In this document: positions 9,517 through 18,558 of the stretch, one piece after another | Layout of the letters: each line of letters begins with the position of its first letter | Numbering within the stretch: the first letter of the stretch is position 1 | Notes under the pieces: generated by a model | Seen by the model: the letters and a program-made list of their open reading frames with translations, nothing else | Databases searched by the model: none | What the model was told of the DNA's origin: nothing | Origin: G963704535 sp963704535 | GTDB taxonomy: Bacteria; Chloroflexota; Chloroflexia; Chloroflexales; Roseiflexaceae | Assembly: GCA_963704535.1 (NCBI GenBank) | Contig: OY969916.1 | Span: 4,588,001 to 4,652,000 of the forward strand | Direction: 5' to 3' | Length of the DNA stretch: 64,000 nt | Position numbers and translations under genes: made by a program

Positions 9517-10538
9517 CGGACGCCGCAGTGCTGGCAGGGCCAGGGGGCCGGGTTCTCGCTCAACACAGCCGCGCGCAACCGCTGGTACGGCGTGCCGTTC
9601 CAGATCTGCCCGAGAGGCTGTTCAAACACGTTGCCGAGCATGATCTGCGGGAAGTCGGCGGTGGCGAAGGGCGCGATGCAACACGGCAACACCGTGCCGT
9701 TAGCGGTGATGTAGGTCAGCGTCCAGGGGCGGTAGCAGCCCTGCCACGGGTGCGCCCCAGCCACATGCACGCTCTCGCCTGGTGTGGTCGCGCCGCTGGC
9801 CCGGAAGATCATCCCTAGCTCCCGCGCCAGCGTCTCGCACTCTCGGATCAACGCTTCCTGCCGCGCATCGAGCGTGCCGTAGAGTGCGTTCTCGGCCCGC
9901 GCCGTGGCGCTCTCGGCCATCGCGCCGTCGCCGAAGTAGGTCAGGCGTTGGAGATACGCCTCGGCCACACCCACATCGGCCGCCAGCCGCACGAAGTCGG
10001 GGAGCTGGTGGAGGTTCTCCTGCATACCCACGAACCAGAATGAGACCTTGGGGTGCCGCAGGCCCTGCGCGCGCTGGCGGGTGGTGAAGGCGCGCACGTT
10101 GGCGATGATCTGGTCGAACTTGTCGATCCCGCGCAGGCGGCGGTACATCTCGCGATCGGCACCATCCATCGATACGCGCAGTTCGTCCAGCCCGGATTCC
10201 ACAAGCTGCTCGCGTCTGACCTCGGTCAGCAGCACGGCGTTGCTGTTGAACAGCACATACGCCCCGCGCTCCTTCAGGTGCGCGATGAAGCGCGGCAACG
10301 CAGGGTTCAGCAGCGGCTCGCCGATGCCGTGGAGCACCGCGCGTTCGATCGAGGGAAGCTGGTCGACGATCCGGCGGAACTGCTCCCAGGTCAGGTAGTG
10401 TTTGGGCTCGTAGGGGAGAAACAGGTCGTAGGTGAGCGGGCAGCTCCCGCACAGCGAGTTGCAGCGGTTGGTGACCTCGATATAGACCTGGCGCGGCAGG
10501 TCGGGCGCGACGGCGCTACGGGATGATTGTGGCTGCAC
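9504..10538 (-). CDS. Radical SAM protein with SPASM-like C-terminus
   Basis: 344 residues from GTG 10538, chosen because it follows GGAGAAGGA; the open frame extends upstream to 10706 without a ribosome site. The N-terminus has CNSLCGSC, the CxxxCxxC motif for the radical [4Fe-4S] cluster (Cys26, 30, 33). The core shows HGIGEPLLNP, the glycine-rich SAM motif. The C-terminus has CYRPW, CCIAPF and CQHCGVRW, cysteines placed as in SPASM domains that hold extra clusters. Such enzymes modify peptides or small molecules. No precursor peptide was found nearby. Neighbours point to a cell-surface glycan or lipid role, which is inference. Confidence 0.8.
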   Translation of the reverse strand: MQPQSSRSAVAPDLPRQVYIEVTNRCNSLCGSCPLTYDLFLPYEPKHYLTWEQFRRIVDQLPSIERAVLHGIGEPLLNPALPRFIAHLKERGAYVLFNSNAVLLTEVRREQLVESGLDELRVSMDGADREMYRRLRGIDKFDQIIANVRAFTTRQRAQGLRHPKVSFWFVGMQENLHQLPDFVRLAADVGVAEAYLQRLTYFGDGAMAESATARAENALYGTLDARQEALIRECETLARELGMIFRASGATTPGESVHVAGAHPWQGCYRPWTLTYITANGTVLPCCIAPFATADFPQIMLGNVFEQPLGQIWNGTPYQRLRAAVLSENPAPWPCQHCGVRWSL

Positions 10539-10641
10539 GTATGCTTCCTTCTCCAAATAATGACAGCCGGGGTCAGGGACCAGGGATCGGGAGCAATGCG
10601 GATCGGGGCGCGGGTTCATTGGCCGTCGCATGGAGACCCTT

Positions 10642-11355
10642 TCAGCCCGCTGCTCCCTGTTCCAGTACGCACGCTTCCAGCAGATCAGCCAACCCATCAC
10701 TCGCAAGCATGTCGAGCTGCGCGAGCGTGCGGGGCGCAGTGCCTACGCCCGCACGCAGGTCGCGGTACAGTCGTGGGAGGTCGTCGGCGGTGTCGATGTC
10801 GTACCAGGGCGGCACGCGCGCTAGCCGCAGGCCGGCGGTAGCGGCAGCCGCATACGTCTGTTCGGCGACAACGTCGGTGCTCCAGGCGATGCCGGTGTGG
10901 AACAGCGCCGGCTGTGGCGCGCGCATCCCGATCAGGTAGTAGCCGCCGTCCTCGGATGGACCCAGCACCACCGGCACAGCGGTGAGCGCGGCGAACGCCT
11001 GCTCGATGTAGGCGAGCGGCAAATTGGGATTGTCGCTCCCGACCAGCACCATCTCGTCGTACCCAGCCGCGCTGGCCTGCTCAAAGGCGCTCAGCAGCCG
11101 GCCGCCAAAGTCGGTGCCACGCTGCGGCAGCAACAGCGCCGACGGGTGCAGCCGGCGAAAGGTCGGCGCGGCATGCGGCGGCCAGAACGAGAGTGCCAGC
11201 GCGCAGTTGGGCAGGTCGCTCGCCAATGCAACCGTGTCGCGCAGGAAGCAGCGGTAGAGTGCCAGGGTCCGCTCGGCTCCGATACGGGCGGCCAGGCGCG
11301 TCTTGACCTGCCCGGCCACTGGGTCCTTGGCGACGATGATCAGGCAGCGGCGCAT
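10642..11355 (-). CDS. TIGR04282/DUF2064 family glycosyltransferase
   Basis: 237 residues. It begins MRRCLIIVAKDPVAGQVKTRLA, the nucleotide-binding start of the GT-A/CofC-like fold. VLVGSDNPNLPLAYIEQA carries the acidic SD motif, and GPSEDGGYYLIGM is diagnostic of this family. TIGR04282 proteins occur next to GT2 enzymes and have been linked to arsenosugar or other glycolipid pathways. Its ATG overlaps the stop of the upstream molybdoenzyme gene at base 11355, so the two are co-translated. Confidence 0.8.
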   Translation of the reverse strand: MRRCLIIVAKDPVAGQVKTRLAARIGAERTLALYRCFLRDTVALASDLPNCALALSFWPPHAAPTFRRLHPSALLLPQRGTDFGGRLLSAFEQASAAGYDEMVLVGSDNPNLPLAYIEQAFAALTAVPVVLGPSEDGGYYLIGMRAPQPALFHTGIAWSTDVVAEQTYAAAATAGLRLARVPPWYDIDTADDLPRLYRDLRAGVGTAPRTLAQLDMLASDGLADLLEACVLEQGAAG

Positions 11356-13037
11356 CAGACCACCTCGACGGGGATGCTGTGGTAGCCGGTGGCGCCATCT
11401 GGGTGCTGCCCGCGTATCTTGTCGGTCTGGAGCGCTCCAGTCCCGTCGGTTGCACGCACAGTCAGTGTGTGCTTGCCAGGGCTGGCCTGCCAGTCATAGC
11501 GCCAGAAGCGCCATGTAAGCGGGTCGTTCTGCGGGTCAAGCTGGGCTGCTTGCCAGTCGCCATCGTCGATCTTGATCTCGACCTTCGAGACGCCGCGGTT
11601 GCCGGCGAAGGCGATCCCACCCAGCGGGACGATCCCGTTCTCGCGCTCGATCGGCGGCGGCGTGCCCAGGAACGGGTTGGCGTTGTCGATCACCGCAGTG
11701 GTCTCGACGATCGCCGTGTCGGTCCAGCCGCGCTGCTGCCAGTAGCCCTGGTAATCCTCGCGCGCCGCCTCGATCTTGGTCAGCCACTTGACGTTCTTCT
11801 CGCCGTACAGGCCGGGCACGATCAGCCGGGTTGGGAAGCCGTGATTGATCGCCAGCGCCTGATCATCGATGCCGTAGGCGATCAGCGTGGTCGGGTCCAG
11901 GGCCTTCGCCAGCGGGATCGACTCAGTGTAGCCCTCGGCGGCGGTCAGCTTGATGTCGATCACACCCTCCTGCACGCCGGCGCGCTCCAGCAGCAGCTTG
12001 AACTGCACGCCGTTCCACTTGACGTTGCCGATCAGGTAGTTGCCCACCTCGTTGGAGATGCACTCAAGCGTGCTGGTCTGATCGGTGCGCGGCAGCGCCA
12101 GCAACTCGGCGTAGGAGAGGCTGAACGGTGTATCTACGGCGCCACCGATCTCCAGCCGCCACTGATCTTTGTCCACCTGCGGGTCGCGGGTGGCCGACGA
12201 GATGACGTACAGCGTCTCGTTGGTGTTAAACGGCGAGCGAGTGGCCGAGGTCGGCACAAAGGGCACGGGTGTTGGCGTGGCGGTCGGCGCGGTGGTCGGC
12301 GCGACAGCCGTGGGCGCTCTGGTCGGCGCGGCGGCAGTCGCCCCGGCAACCGGCGTAGTGATCGCGGCTGGCGCGGCGGTGGGCGCCTGCGTCGCCTGCT
12401 GCGCGGCAGCCGGTGGGCTGGTCGGCAGCGCCTGGCTGGCGCCGGCAACCTCTCGCACCACGCCGCTGCGCTCCAGCAACTGCGCGATCGCGGTGCTACC
12501 CAGGGCGACGGCCAGCAGCCCGCCACCGCTGCGGAGCAGGAAGGTGCGCCGCAGCGGGTCAAGCTCGGTCGCCGTGGCGGTCGCTGGAGCCACCAAGCGA
12601 TTGATCATCAGGACCAGCCCGAAGCCCCACAGCGCATACAGCATCGCCGTCAGCCCCAAACCCAGTGCGCCGCCGCGCAGCCCGCCCCCCAGTGTCTGCG
12701 CCAGCAGCGTCAGCGCCAGGGAGATGATGGTCAGCACGATGCCCGCGATGGCCAGGGGACGAGGAGCGATGCGGCCATACAGCCAGGCGATCAGCGCGCC
12801 GAACAGCAGGAAGATCAGCGTGCCGCTGGCCTCGATGAGCTGTTTCGCCCACGGACCAAGACTCTCGATCCCCTGTGTCGCGACCGCGCCGGGAGTCAGG
12901 CGGATGATCGCATCGGAGATGTCGAGCGGCACAAACGAGACCGGGCTGACCTGCGCGAGCAGTAGCAACAGCCCAACGAGCGCCGCTGTCGCGAGTACGC
13001 CCGCGATCACATACTGGAACCAGGGTTTTGCTAACAT
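11355..13037 (-). CDS. Membrane-anchored sulfite-oxidase-fold molybdopterin oxidoreductase
   Basis: 560 residues. The first 160 contain about four membrane helices, then FLLRSGGGLLAVALGSTAIA (a further helix), a long Ala/Pro/Thr-rich linker (residues about 210-260), and a sulfite-oxidase-type domain. TLECISNEVGNYLIG supplies the cysteine that ligates molybdenum, and NHGFPTRLIVPGLYGEKNVKW is a conserved segment of the fold. The C-terminal VEIKIDDGDWQAAQL region is the dimerisation domain. Substrate is unknown; the membrane anchor places it outside the membrane. It shares a transcript with the TIGR04282 gene. Confidence 0.85.
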   Translation of the reverse strand: MLAKPWFQYVIAGVLATAALVGLLLLLAQVSPVSFVPLDISDAIIRLTPGAVATQGIESLGPWAKQLIEASGTLIFLLFGALIAWLYGRIAPRPLAIAGIVLTIISLALTLLAQTLGGGLRGGALGLGLTAMLYALWGFGLVLMINRLVAPATATATELDPLRRTFLLRSGGGLLAVALGSTAIAQLLERSGVVREVAGASQALPTSPPAAAQQATQAPTAAPAAITTPVAGATAAAPTRAPTAVAPTTAPTATPTPVPFVPTSATRSPFNTNETLYVISSATRDPQVDKDQWRLEIGGAVDTPFSLSYAELLALPRTDQTSTLECISNEVGNYLIGNVKWNGVQFKLLLERAGVQEGVIDIKLTAAEGYTESIPLAKALDPTTLIAYGIDDQALAINHGFPTRLIVPGLYGEKNVKWLTKIEAAREDYQGYWQQRGWTDTAIVETTAVIDNANPFLGTPPPIERENGIVPLGGIAFAGNRGVSKVEIKIDDGDWQAAQLDPQNDPLTWRFWRYDWQASPGKHTLTVRATDGTGALQTDKIRGQHPDGATGYHSIPVEVV

Positions 13038-13098
13038 CGGTTTCCTCGTGGTCGGCGGCTGTTCGTGAGCAAGTCAGCGCTCAGAACTCATACCTCCG

Positions 13099-13791
13099 CT
13101 ATGGCGCCCAACGGCGGTAGCGCAAGCTGGTGCCAATAATCACTGCGCCGGCCTTGAGACTGCCCCACACGGTGCCGCTGACCTTCGATTGGCCGGCGTA
13201 CCGTGAGCGGTAGCTGACTGGCACCTCGACCAGGCGGTAGCCGCCGCGCGCAGCCTTGACCATCATCTCGACCGACCAGCCGTACGTACGCTCAGCCAGC
13301 GCCAGCCTGTCGAGCACCGGCTTCGCGATGGCGCGAAACGGCCCCAGGTCGGTGACGTACACGCCGTAGAGCAGCCGCATGATCTGCGCGGTCAGCCAGT
13401 TGCCGAAACGCTGGTGCGGCAGCAGCGCGCCCGGCTCACACTGGCCCAGCACCCGTGAGCCAAGCACCAGGTCTGCCTGGCCGGCGACGAGTGGCGCCAG
13501 CAGCCGCGGCAGTTCGGCCGGGTCGTCGCTGTAGTCGGCGTCCAACTGCACCACCACATCAACGGCATCCAGCGCCGCCACGCCGGCGGCGCAGGCGTAG
13601 CCGTACCCGCGGCGCTCCTCGCGCAAGACCTGCGCGCCAGCGCGTCGGGCGATGTCGGCCGTGCCGTCGGTCGAGCCGTTGTCGACCACCACGATCGTCT
13701 CGACCAGGTCGCGCGGAATAGCCTCAAGGACGCGCGCGATCGATCCGGCTTCGTTGAAGGCCGGAATCACAACTCCAACACGCATGGGCAT
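13099..13791 (-). CDS. Family 2 glycosyltransferase (polyprenyl-phosphate type)
   Basis: 230 residues. VGVVIPAFNEAGSIARVLEA and VVVDNGSTDGT give the GT-A nucleotide-sugar fold; VVQLDADYSDDP holds the DxD-like metal site, and GPFRAIAKPVLDRL the acceptor loop. No C-terminal membrane helices are visible, so it resembles DPM1-like cytoplasmic enzymes that make polyprenyl-phosphate sugars. It is the first gene of the minus-strand cluster and could provide the donor for the DUF2723 membrane protein; that link is inference. The start could also be the Met two codons inside. Confidence 0.82.
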   Translation of the reverse strand: MPMRVGVVIPAFNEAGSIARVLEAIPRDLVETIVVVDNGSTDGTADIARRAGAQVLREERRGYGYACAAGVAALDAVDVVVQLDADYSDDPAELPRLLAPLVAGQADLVLGSRVLGQCEPGALLPHQRFGNWLTAQIMRLLYGVYVTDLGPFRAIAKPVLDRLALAERTYGWSVEMMVKAARGGYRLVEVPVSYRSRYAGQSKVSGTVWGSLKAGAVIIGTSLRYRRWAP

Positions 13792-13971
13792 GGCTCCTGC
13801 AACTGCTCGGTGAATCCTTCATCCCTGAGCCTAACTAGGAACTATTACGAGGCTGTTACGTGGGGATTACGGGAGTTCTACGTATGCAAGCTCGCCGATG
13901 ATTTAACGGCTGTCTTCTGTGCGATACTGTTTGCTCAAATTCGTAAATTGGGAGAGAGAAAGGAGCGATCG
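13792..13971. other. Intergenic stretch
   Basis: A short open frame from 13810 runs in phase into the next feature, but no coding signal is seen before 13972. A GAGAGAAAGGAGCG ribosome-site-like stretch precedes ATG 13972. Confidence 0.4.
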
Positions 13972-14393
13972 ATGAAACCAGAGGATATCAGTCGGCAACT
14001 CCAGTGTGGAATCGGGGCATTCCTGGCACGCCGGCGCGGCGTGGCGACATTAGCGCTCGCCGCGACCGGCTCGATGGGCTGCTGACGCTCTACCAGATGG
14101 GGTTGATCGAGCATATACCGGAGCCGCCGCAGCCAGGGCTGGATGCCGAGAAGGTCGATGCCTCGGCCTTGGCAGCTATACGGCGACTCTAGGACTGGCG
14201 GCGAAGGTCGCGTTCGACGCGCTCATCGCGGGCAAGCTCATGCTGGACCATGCGCTCAAGCACCGCGCGTTCTGCTTCTGATGCCTGCTCGCCGCCACCG
14301 CCACCTTTGCCTCGTTGCCGCTGGCCATTCCCGAGGCGCGCGCCGCCTTCCACCAGCTCACCGGGCTATCCGCCGCCCCTGGCATCATCTAGC
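13972..14393 (+). pseudogene. Broken small membrane protein, VKOR-like
   Basis: Three frames must be joined. MKPEDISRQLQCGIGAFLAR to ATGSMG is followed in another frame by LLTLYQMGLIEHIPEPPQPG to KVDASA, and in a third by LAAKVAFDALIAGKLMLDHA, KHRAFCF, then a TGA, then CLLAATATFASLPLAIPEA. The TGA (14279-14281) falls where CFWC would be, giving a CxxC pair in a membrane helix, as in vitamin K epoxide reductase-like thiol oxidoreductases. Two frameshifts plus a nonsense codon indicate a real pseudogene. The family assignment is tentative. Confidence 0.5.
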
Positions 14394-14445
14394 GATATTG
14401 TACGTTAACTGAAATCAGCAGGCACTGTTTCGTTTGGTAGTCCAC

Positions 14446-14876
14446 TCAATCCGTCCGACCGATGCCGCCTGAGCGCGCAACTTTCGCCGCCAACTCTTCG
14501 ATCTGTTGCGCGAGAAACCTCAGGTCTGCTTCCGTCGCCGCGAGGTGGACGGCGCGTTCGAAGGCGGCCTTCGCAGCGTCTCGTTGTCCAAGCCGACGCA
14601 ACACCGTGCCGCGGGCCGCGTGCATCAGGTGATAGTTATCGAGGTCGGGTGCGATTGTGTCAAGCGCCGTGAGCGCGGCGCCGGGACCCTCCGTCTCGCC
14701 AATGGCGATGGCCCGGTTGAGCGCAACTACCGGCGTGGGCATGACCGAGAACAGATGATCGTAAAGAGCGACGATCTGCGGCCAGGCAGTTGCTTCGAAC
14801 GAGGCGGCGGCACAATGTACGGCCTGGATAGCGGCCTGGAGTTGGAAGGGACCCGGTACCAAGAATAATCCTGAAC
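14446..14876 (-). pseudogene. C-terminal fragment of an ECF sigma factor (DUF6596/TPR-type)
   Basis: The frame gives GPFQLQAAIQAVHCAAASFE, then IVALYDHLFSVMPTPVVALN and NYHLMHAARGTVLRRLGQRD. These match the helical, TPR-like C-terminal domain of ECF41/42-type sigma factors. The sigma2 and sigma4 DNA-binding regions are absent; the frame upstream of 14876 shows no homology. It is a truncated remnant in a stretch of decayed genes. Confidence 0.6.
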
Positions 14877-15040
14877 AATTCGTGGACGGGGCATCGGTAG
14901 AGCCTCTAATGGACCACAACGCCGCGTTGATCCCCAGAGTGACGATGCGGGTCGCGGAACAAGAAGTGTATCACGATACTACTCGCCTATCAGCAATCGT
15001 GCTGCCTTGAGTCCGTGGCCCCCGCACAGCAGCGCAGCGC

Positions 15041-15912
15041 TTACCGGACCCGGCGCAACAGCACAAATCCAAGCAACCCCGCAATGAGGGACGCGGCGCC
15101 TACGCTCGGCGTAGGGTCACGTGGATCGAACTGGTAGCGATCCGGTGATGAGTTGGGTGGCTGCTCGGCGGCGAAGCGCTGCCCCGCCTGCAAATACCAG
15201 CGCTGTAACTGTACCCCTGCTGGCGGAAAGGTCTGCATGTCGCGCCATACGTCTGTGCCATGACAAAGATACGTACCGGCGCCTCACGTAGGCCACGCCG
15301 ATCGCCGAGCAAGTGGGCGCGTAGCCAGATCAGCGCCTCGCGCACTCCCATCATCGAGGCCGCCGCATCGGTATGCAGCCATGGGCCGATCGTCAGATAC
15401 GGCTGATGGCCCGCCGTAAGGAGCGCCTCGTAGTCCTTGAGCAAGAACGGCAGCATAAAATCGTACCAGCCACCGACCGGATGATTGGGCGCCGCTACCG
15501 AGGCGACACTGTTGCTGTGGTTGCCCGCTGTCCACCAGGAGTCATCCGGCTGGTCGTGAGCCTGCCAGTCGTGCCAGAACGAGTAGTGTTTGCCGACAGT
15601 CGCGATATCGAGGGTGCCGAGTGGGAGATGCCAGAGCGCCTGGCGCCGGCGCCGCGTGCCAGCAATCATGCCGCCAAGGTGTCGTAGCAGTGAACGCTCC
15701 TGACCATCGACCATTGCGAGCCAACTCTGGAAGGTTTACAGCGCGAACGCATCGCCTGGATAGAGGAAGCTGCGGAAATCTGAACCGATCAACTGCGTCG
15801 ACATCGCCTGACACCATCGGGCATGGGTATGGCCAAGTCTTTTTCGATGCCAATGTCGTATGTCTCGGCCGGCGGAAGCTTGGCGACCCGCGCCATCAGG
15901 CGGCTCATGATG
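15041..15912 (-). pseudogene. Degraded CocE/X-Pro dipeptidyl-peptidase-like hydrolase
   Basis: Pieces in several frames align with the CocE/NonD hydrolase family. A start-like segment (MSRLMARVAKLPPAETYDIG) lies near 15909. IGSDFRSFLYPGDAFAL is near 15740. The large central block from about 15714 has GGWYDFMLPFLLKDYEAL and YLTIGPWLHT, and the tail QLQRWYLQAG lies near 15190. The frame changes at least three times and an internal portion, including the catalytic serine region, appears deleted. It cannot be functional. Confidence 0.6.
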
Positions 15913-15929
15913 CTCATTGTCGCGGCCTT

Positions 15930-17345
15930 TCAATCTACCCCAAGGTCAACCAGATCATGGATCATGCCGCGAACTGGGACGGACTGAAACTGGCGATCCT
16001 GTGGGAACACACGCATCGGCATCCCTCGCGCCGGGCGCATTCCGACACTGGGCGAGAGCAGCACGTTCGGCACCATGGCCAGCCGGTAGCGCTGCACCAG
16101 CATCGCCAGCACCAGTTTGAGTTCCTGCATCGCAAACGCCCAGCCGATACACATGTGCGGGCCGGCCGCGAACGGCAGATATTCGTAGGTTGAGCGCTCC
16201 AGGGAAAACCAGCGCTCCGGCTTGAACCGATCCGGCTCGGCATACAGATGGGGCAGGCGATGCGTGATGAACTCGCTGTAGATCACATTTGCACTACGCG
16301 GCAGGGCGTAGCCGGCCAGTTCGCAGGGTGCGGCGGTGATCCGAATGCCGATCGGCGCGGGCGAGAGCAGGCGCAGGCTCTCTTTGACCACCCCCTCCAG
16401 CAAGGGCAACTGACCCAACTGCTCGATCGTCGGCGCGGCGCCGTGGAGTGTCCCTTCGAGTTCGTCAAGCAGGTCGGCATACACGCGCGGGTGCTGGTTC
16501 AACAAGAACAGCGTCCAGGTCAGCGCGTTCGAGGTCGTCTCGTGCCCGGCCACGAACAGCGTGAACGCATGGCCGATCAACTCATCGTCGCTCAGTCGCG
16601 TGCCATCCTCGTCGCGGAGTTGCACCAGGGTCGCCAACACATCGGTCGCATCAGGCTGGGCGCGCTTGCGGCTCACCATCGAACGCATATAGTCTTCCAG
16701 CCGCTCCATGAGCCGATTGACGCGGTGGAAGGGCAGGCCCGGCACATTGTAGGGCACGAGCAGGGCCAGCGGCGAGGTCGCTCCCGCAACGGCGCGCCGC
16801 AACAGCTCGCCCACTTGCGCCAGCTCGGTTTCGCCATCCAGGCCAAAGAGGGTCGTGATCGCGATTCGCTGCGTCAGTTGCCGCATTTCGTTGAGCAGGT
16901 CAATCGTGGCTCCTGACTGCCACTGATCGAGCATACGCTGGGTCAGCGCGGCCATCGCGGCGGCGTAGCCCTGGACCTGCTGGCGGTGAAAGGCGGGCTG
17001 CATCAGCCGGCGTTGCTGCTTGTGGTGCGCGCCGTTCATCACCGCCAGATTCTGGGTGAATAGTCGCTCGGCCGCAGTGTTCTTGGGCAGCCGGAGCAAC
17101 GGCCCGGTCCCATTGGTGAATAGCTCCGGCTGCGCCAGCAACTGGTGGTTCAACGTCGGGCCAAACGCGAAGACGAACGACGGATCGCCCTGGGCCAGCG
17201 CGACGACATCGCCATAGGTGCTGTGGAGCCGGCGCATCGTGCGGAACGGGTTGAAGAAGAAGCGTAACAGATTGACCTTCCCTCCCAGCAGCGGCAGGGC
17301 ACGCGGACCAGGAATAGCTCGCTGAACCAGTGTGTTGGTTGCCAT
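15930..17345 (-). CDS. Cytochrome P450
   Basis: 471 residues from ATG 17345, chosen for the strong GAGGAGGAAATCG ribosome site. The helix-I motif AGHETTS, the ExxR motif KESLRLLS and the heme loop FAAGPHMCIG (Cys at about residue 399) are all present, so the enzyme should be an active haem monooxygenase. The sequence is of the eukaryote-like CYP102/CYP4-type class that works with fatty or hydrophobic substrates; the exact substrate is unknown. It follows the tetR gene on the same strand, and a hairpin lies between them. Confidence 0.9.
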   Translation of the reverse strand: MATNTLVQRAIPGPRALPLLGGKVNLLRFFFNPFRTMRRLHSTYGDVVALAQGDPSFVFAFGPTLNHQLLAQPELFTNGTGPLLRLPKNTAAERLFTQNLAVMNGAHHKQQRRLMQPAFHRQQVQGYAAAMAALTQRMLDQWQSGATIDLLNEMRQLTQRIAITTLFGLDGETELAQVGELLRRAVAGATSPLALLVPYNVPGLPFHRVNRLMERLEDYMRSMVSRKRAQPDATDVLATLVQLRDEDGTRLSDDELIGHAFTLFVAGHETTSNALTWTLFLLNQHPRVYADLLDELEGTLHGAAPTIEQLGQLPLLEGVVKESLRLLSPAPIGIRITAAPCELAGYALPRSANVIYSEFITHRLPHLYAEPDRFKPERWFSLERSTYEYLPFAAGPHMCIGWAFAMQELKLVLAMLVQRYRLAMVPNVLLSPSVGMRPARGMPMRVFPQDRQFQSVPVRGMIHDLVDLGVD

Positions 17346-17370
17346 CGATTTCCTCCTCTGCGCGACACAC

Positions 17371-17408
17371 AAAAGCGCCGGGTTCTGCCGACCAGACTTC
17401 CCGGCGCT
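17371..17408 (-). terminator. Intrinsic terminator after the tetR gene
   Basis: A 9-bp GC-rich stem (AGCGCCGGG at 17374-17382 with CCCGGCGCT at 17400-17408) is followed on the minus strand by TTTTGTGTGT. It lies between the tetR stop and the P450 start, so most tetR transcripts may end here. P450 would then need read-through or its own promoter. Confidence 0.65.
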
Positions 17409-17502
17409 CCAAGACTGTTCGATTGGGGTGGTGGGAATGGTTCAGGGTGCTGGCCCTGTCACCCACCACAATCTAAATCCACGCTCTCTCGTGGCAGAAA
17501 CC

Positions 17503-18237
17503 TCACGACGACGACACGAGCCGCATCCGCAACTGCTGCTCATAGAACGTGCAGATTTGTTCAAGCGCCTGGATCATCGCCGGGGCAACGACGTCGCGAA
17601 GCACATCCGGCGGCGGCAGTGTATCGGGCTCGAAGGTGCGCTGTGCCAGCAGCGCAACGGCATCGGCCTGCGCTTCGGGCGGCACACGATCCACGTCGCT
17701 TAGAAACTGATCGGCCAGGGCGGCGCCTGTCACCATGGCGCTGAAGGCATAGGCTTGCACGGCCAGGTCGGCATCGCCGCGTATCAGGCCCAGGCCGCGT
17801 AGCATCGCGATCAGATCGCGCGCTGTGGTCACTTGCTGGTTTTGCTGTGCGACACTGCTCTGGGTCAACTTGCCCAGCAACGCAACATCTCTGGTGAACA
17901 GGGCGCGCGCCAGCGGCCTGCCCCGGATGACGAGCGTATGGGCGCGCAGGAAGCGATGCAGCAGCACTTCGGACGGATCAGCCCGCATACGAGCGATCAA
18001 TGCGTGCCAAACGACTAGTGACTCGCGCAACAGGACCGACTCGAACAGCGCCTCCTTGGTCTTCCAATGCAGGTAGACCGTGCCGGTGCCGATCCCGACC
18101 TGCTGAGCAATGTCATCGATCGTGATGCGCTTGTAGCCCCAACGCAGCAGCAGATCTGCCGCAGCATCGAGAATGCGTTGCGCCCGTTCCTGCCGCTCGG
18201 GTTGCGCCACAGTTGGTAAAGAGTTTAGTGCGTCCAC
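17503..18237 (-). CDS. TetR family transcriptional regulator
   Basis: 244 residues. The N-terminal domain shows RAQRILDAAADLLLRWGYKR and ITIDDIAQQVGIGTGTVYLH, the TetR helix-turn-helix. The rest is an all-helical ligand-binding region. It sits directly upstream of a P450 gene, which it probably controls in response to a hydrophobic ligand; that target is inferred from position only. Upstream (18238-18400) no other gene is seen before the promoter of the antiporter genes. Confidence 0.85.
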   Translation of the reverse strand: MDALNSLPTVAQPERQERAQRILDAAADLLLRWGYKRITIDDIAQQVGIGTGTVYLHWKTKEALFESVLLRESLVVWHALIARMRADPSEVLLHRFLRAHTLVIRGRPLARALFTRDVALLGKLTQSSVAQQNQQVTTARDLIAMLRGLGLIRGDADLAVQAYAFSAMVTGAALADQFLSDVDRVPPEAQADAVALLAQRTFEPDTLPPPDVLRDVVAPAMIQALEQICTFYEQQLRMRLVSSS

Positions 18238-18407
18238 TTGCTCTATGAAACAAGGATTGAAGCAATAAGAAAATTATTCATCAATCAGACAAGAAGAAGT
18301 ATATCAAAGAGGCCGGAGCATGTCAAGCTGCGCACGTGTGATTGTAGGGTCCTTCTCTCGCAGTGACGCAAAGATGATGGTAGTGCGGTGATGACTGACA
18401 TATGCAC

Positions 18408-18436
18408 TTGCAATTTCGCGACATTGCTTGTATAGT
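18408..18436 (+). promoter_or_regulatory. Sigma70-type promoter of the antiporter genes
   Basis: TTGCAA at 18408-18413 and TATAGT at 18431-18436 are separated by 17 bp. Transcription would start near 18443, giving a leader of about 115 nt before the NhaD-like start codon. Confidence 0.6.
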
Positions 18437-18438
18437 TT

Positions 18439-18527
18439 GAGCCGCCCGTACAAGTCAAAGAGAGGCTCGGCTCCTGCCATCCGAGATCAGGTGGAGGCTG
18501 TCACAGGTTTTGTGGCGCCTCTTTTTT
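18439..18527 (+). promoter_or_regulatory. Structured leader with intrinsic terminator (candidate riboswitch)
   Basis: The leader can form CTCGG (18466-18470) with CCGAG (18481-18485), and ends in a strong terminator. GAGGC (18494-18498) pairs with GCCTC (18517-18521) around an inner CACA/TGTG pairing, followed by six T at 18522-18527. CTCC at 18471-18474 could instead pair with GGAG at 18493-18496, which would open the terminator. A terminator between promoter and start codon implies control by attenuation. The context (Na+/H+ and cation antiporters) suggests an ion-sensing aptamer, for instance of the Na+ or Li+ classes, but no consensus was verified. Confidence 0.5.
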
Positions 18528-18558
18528 GTGTGCGCCCAACAAGATCTAGGACAATTGC

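Noticed and set aside
11379..12965. Long plus-strand open frame opposite the molybdoenzyme
   Set aside because: It is antisense to a clear family protein and gives Arg/Gly-rich text without any domain; a GC-rich shadow.
14279..14281. TGA in place of Trp in the VKOR-like sequence as possible recoding
   Set aside because: The same gene has two frameshifts, and other genes in the window use TGA as stop; simple decay is the better explanation.
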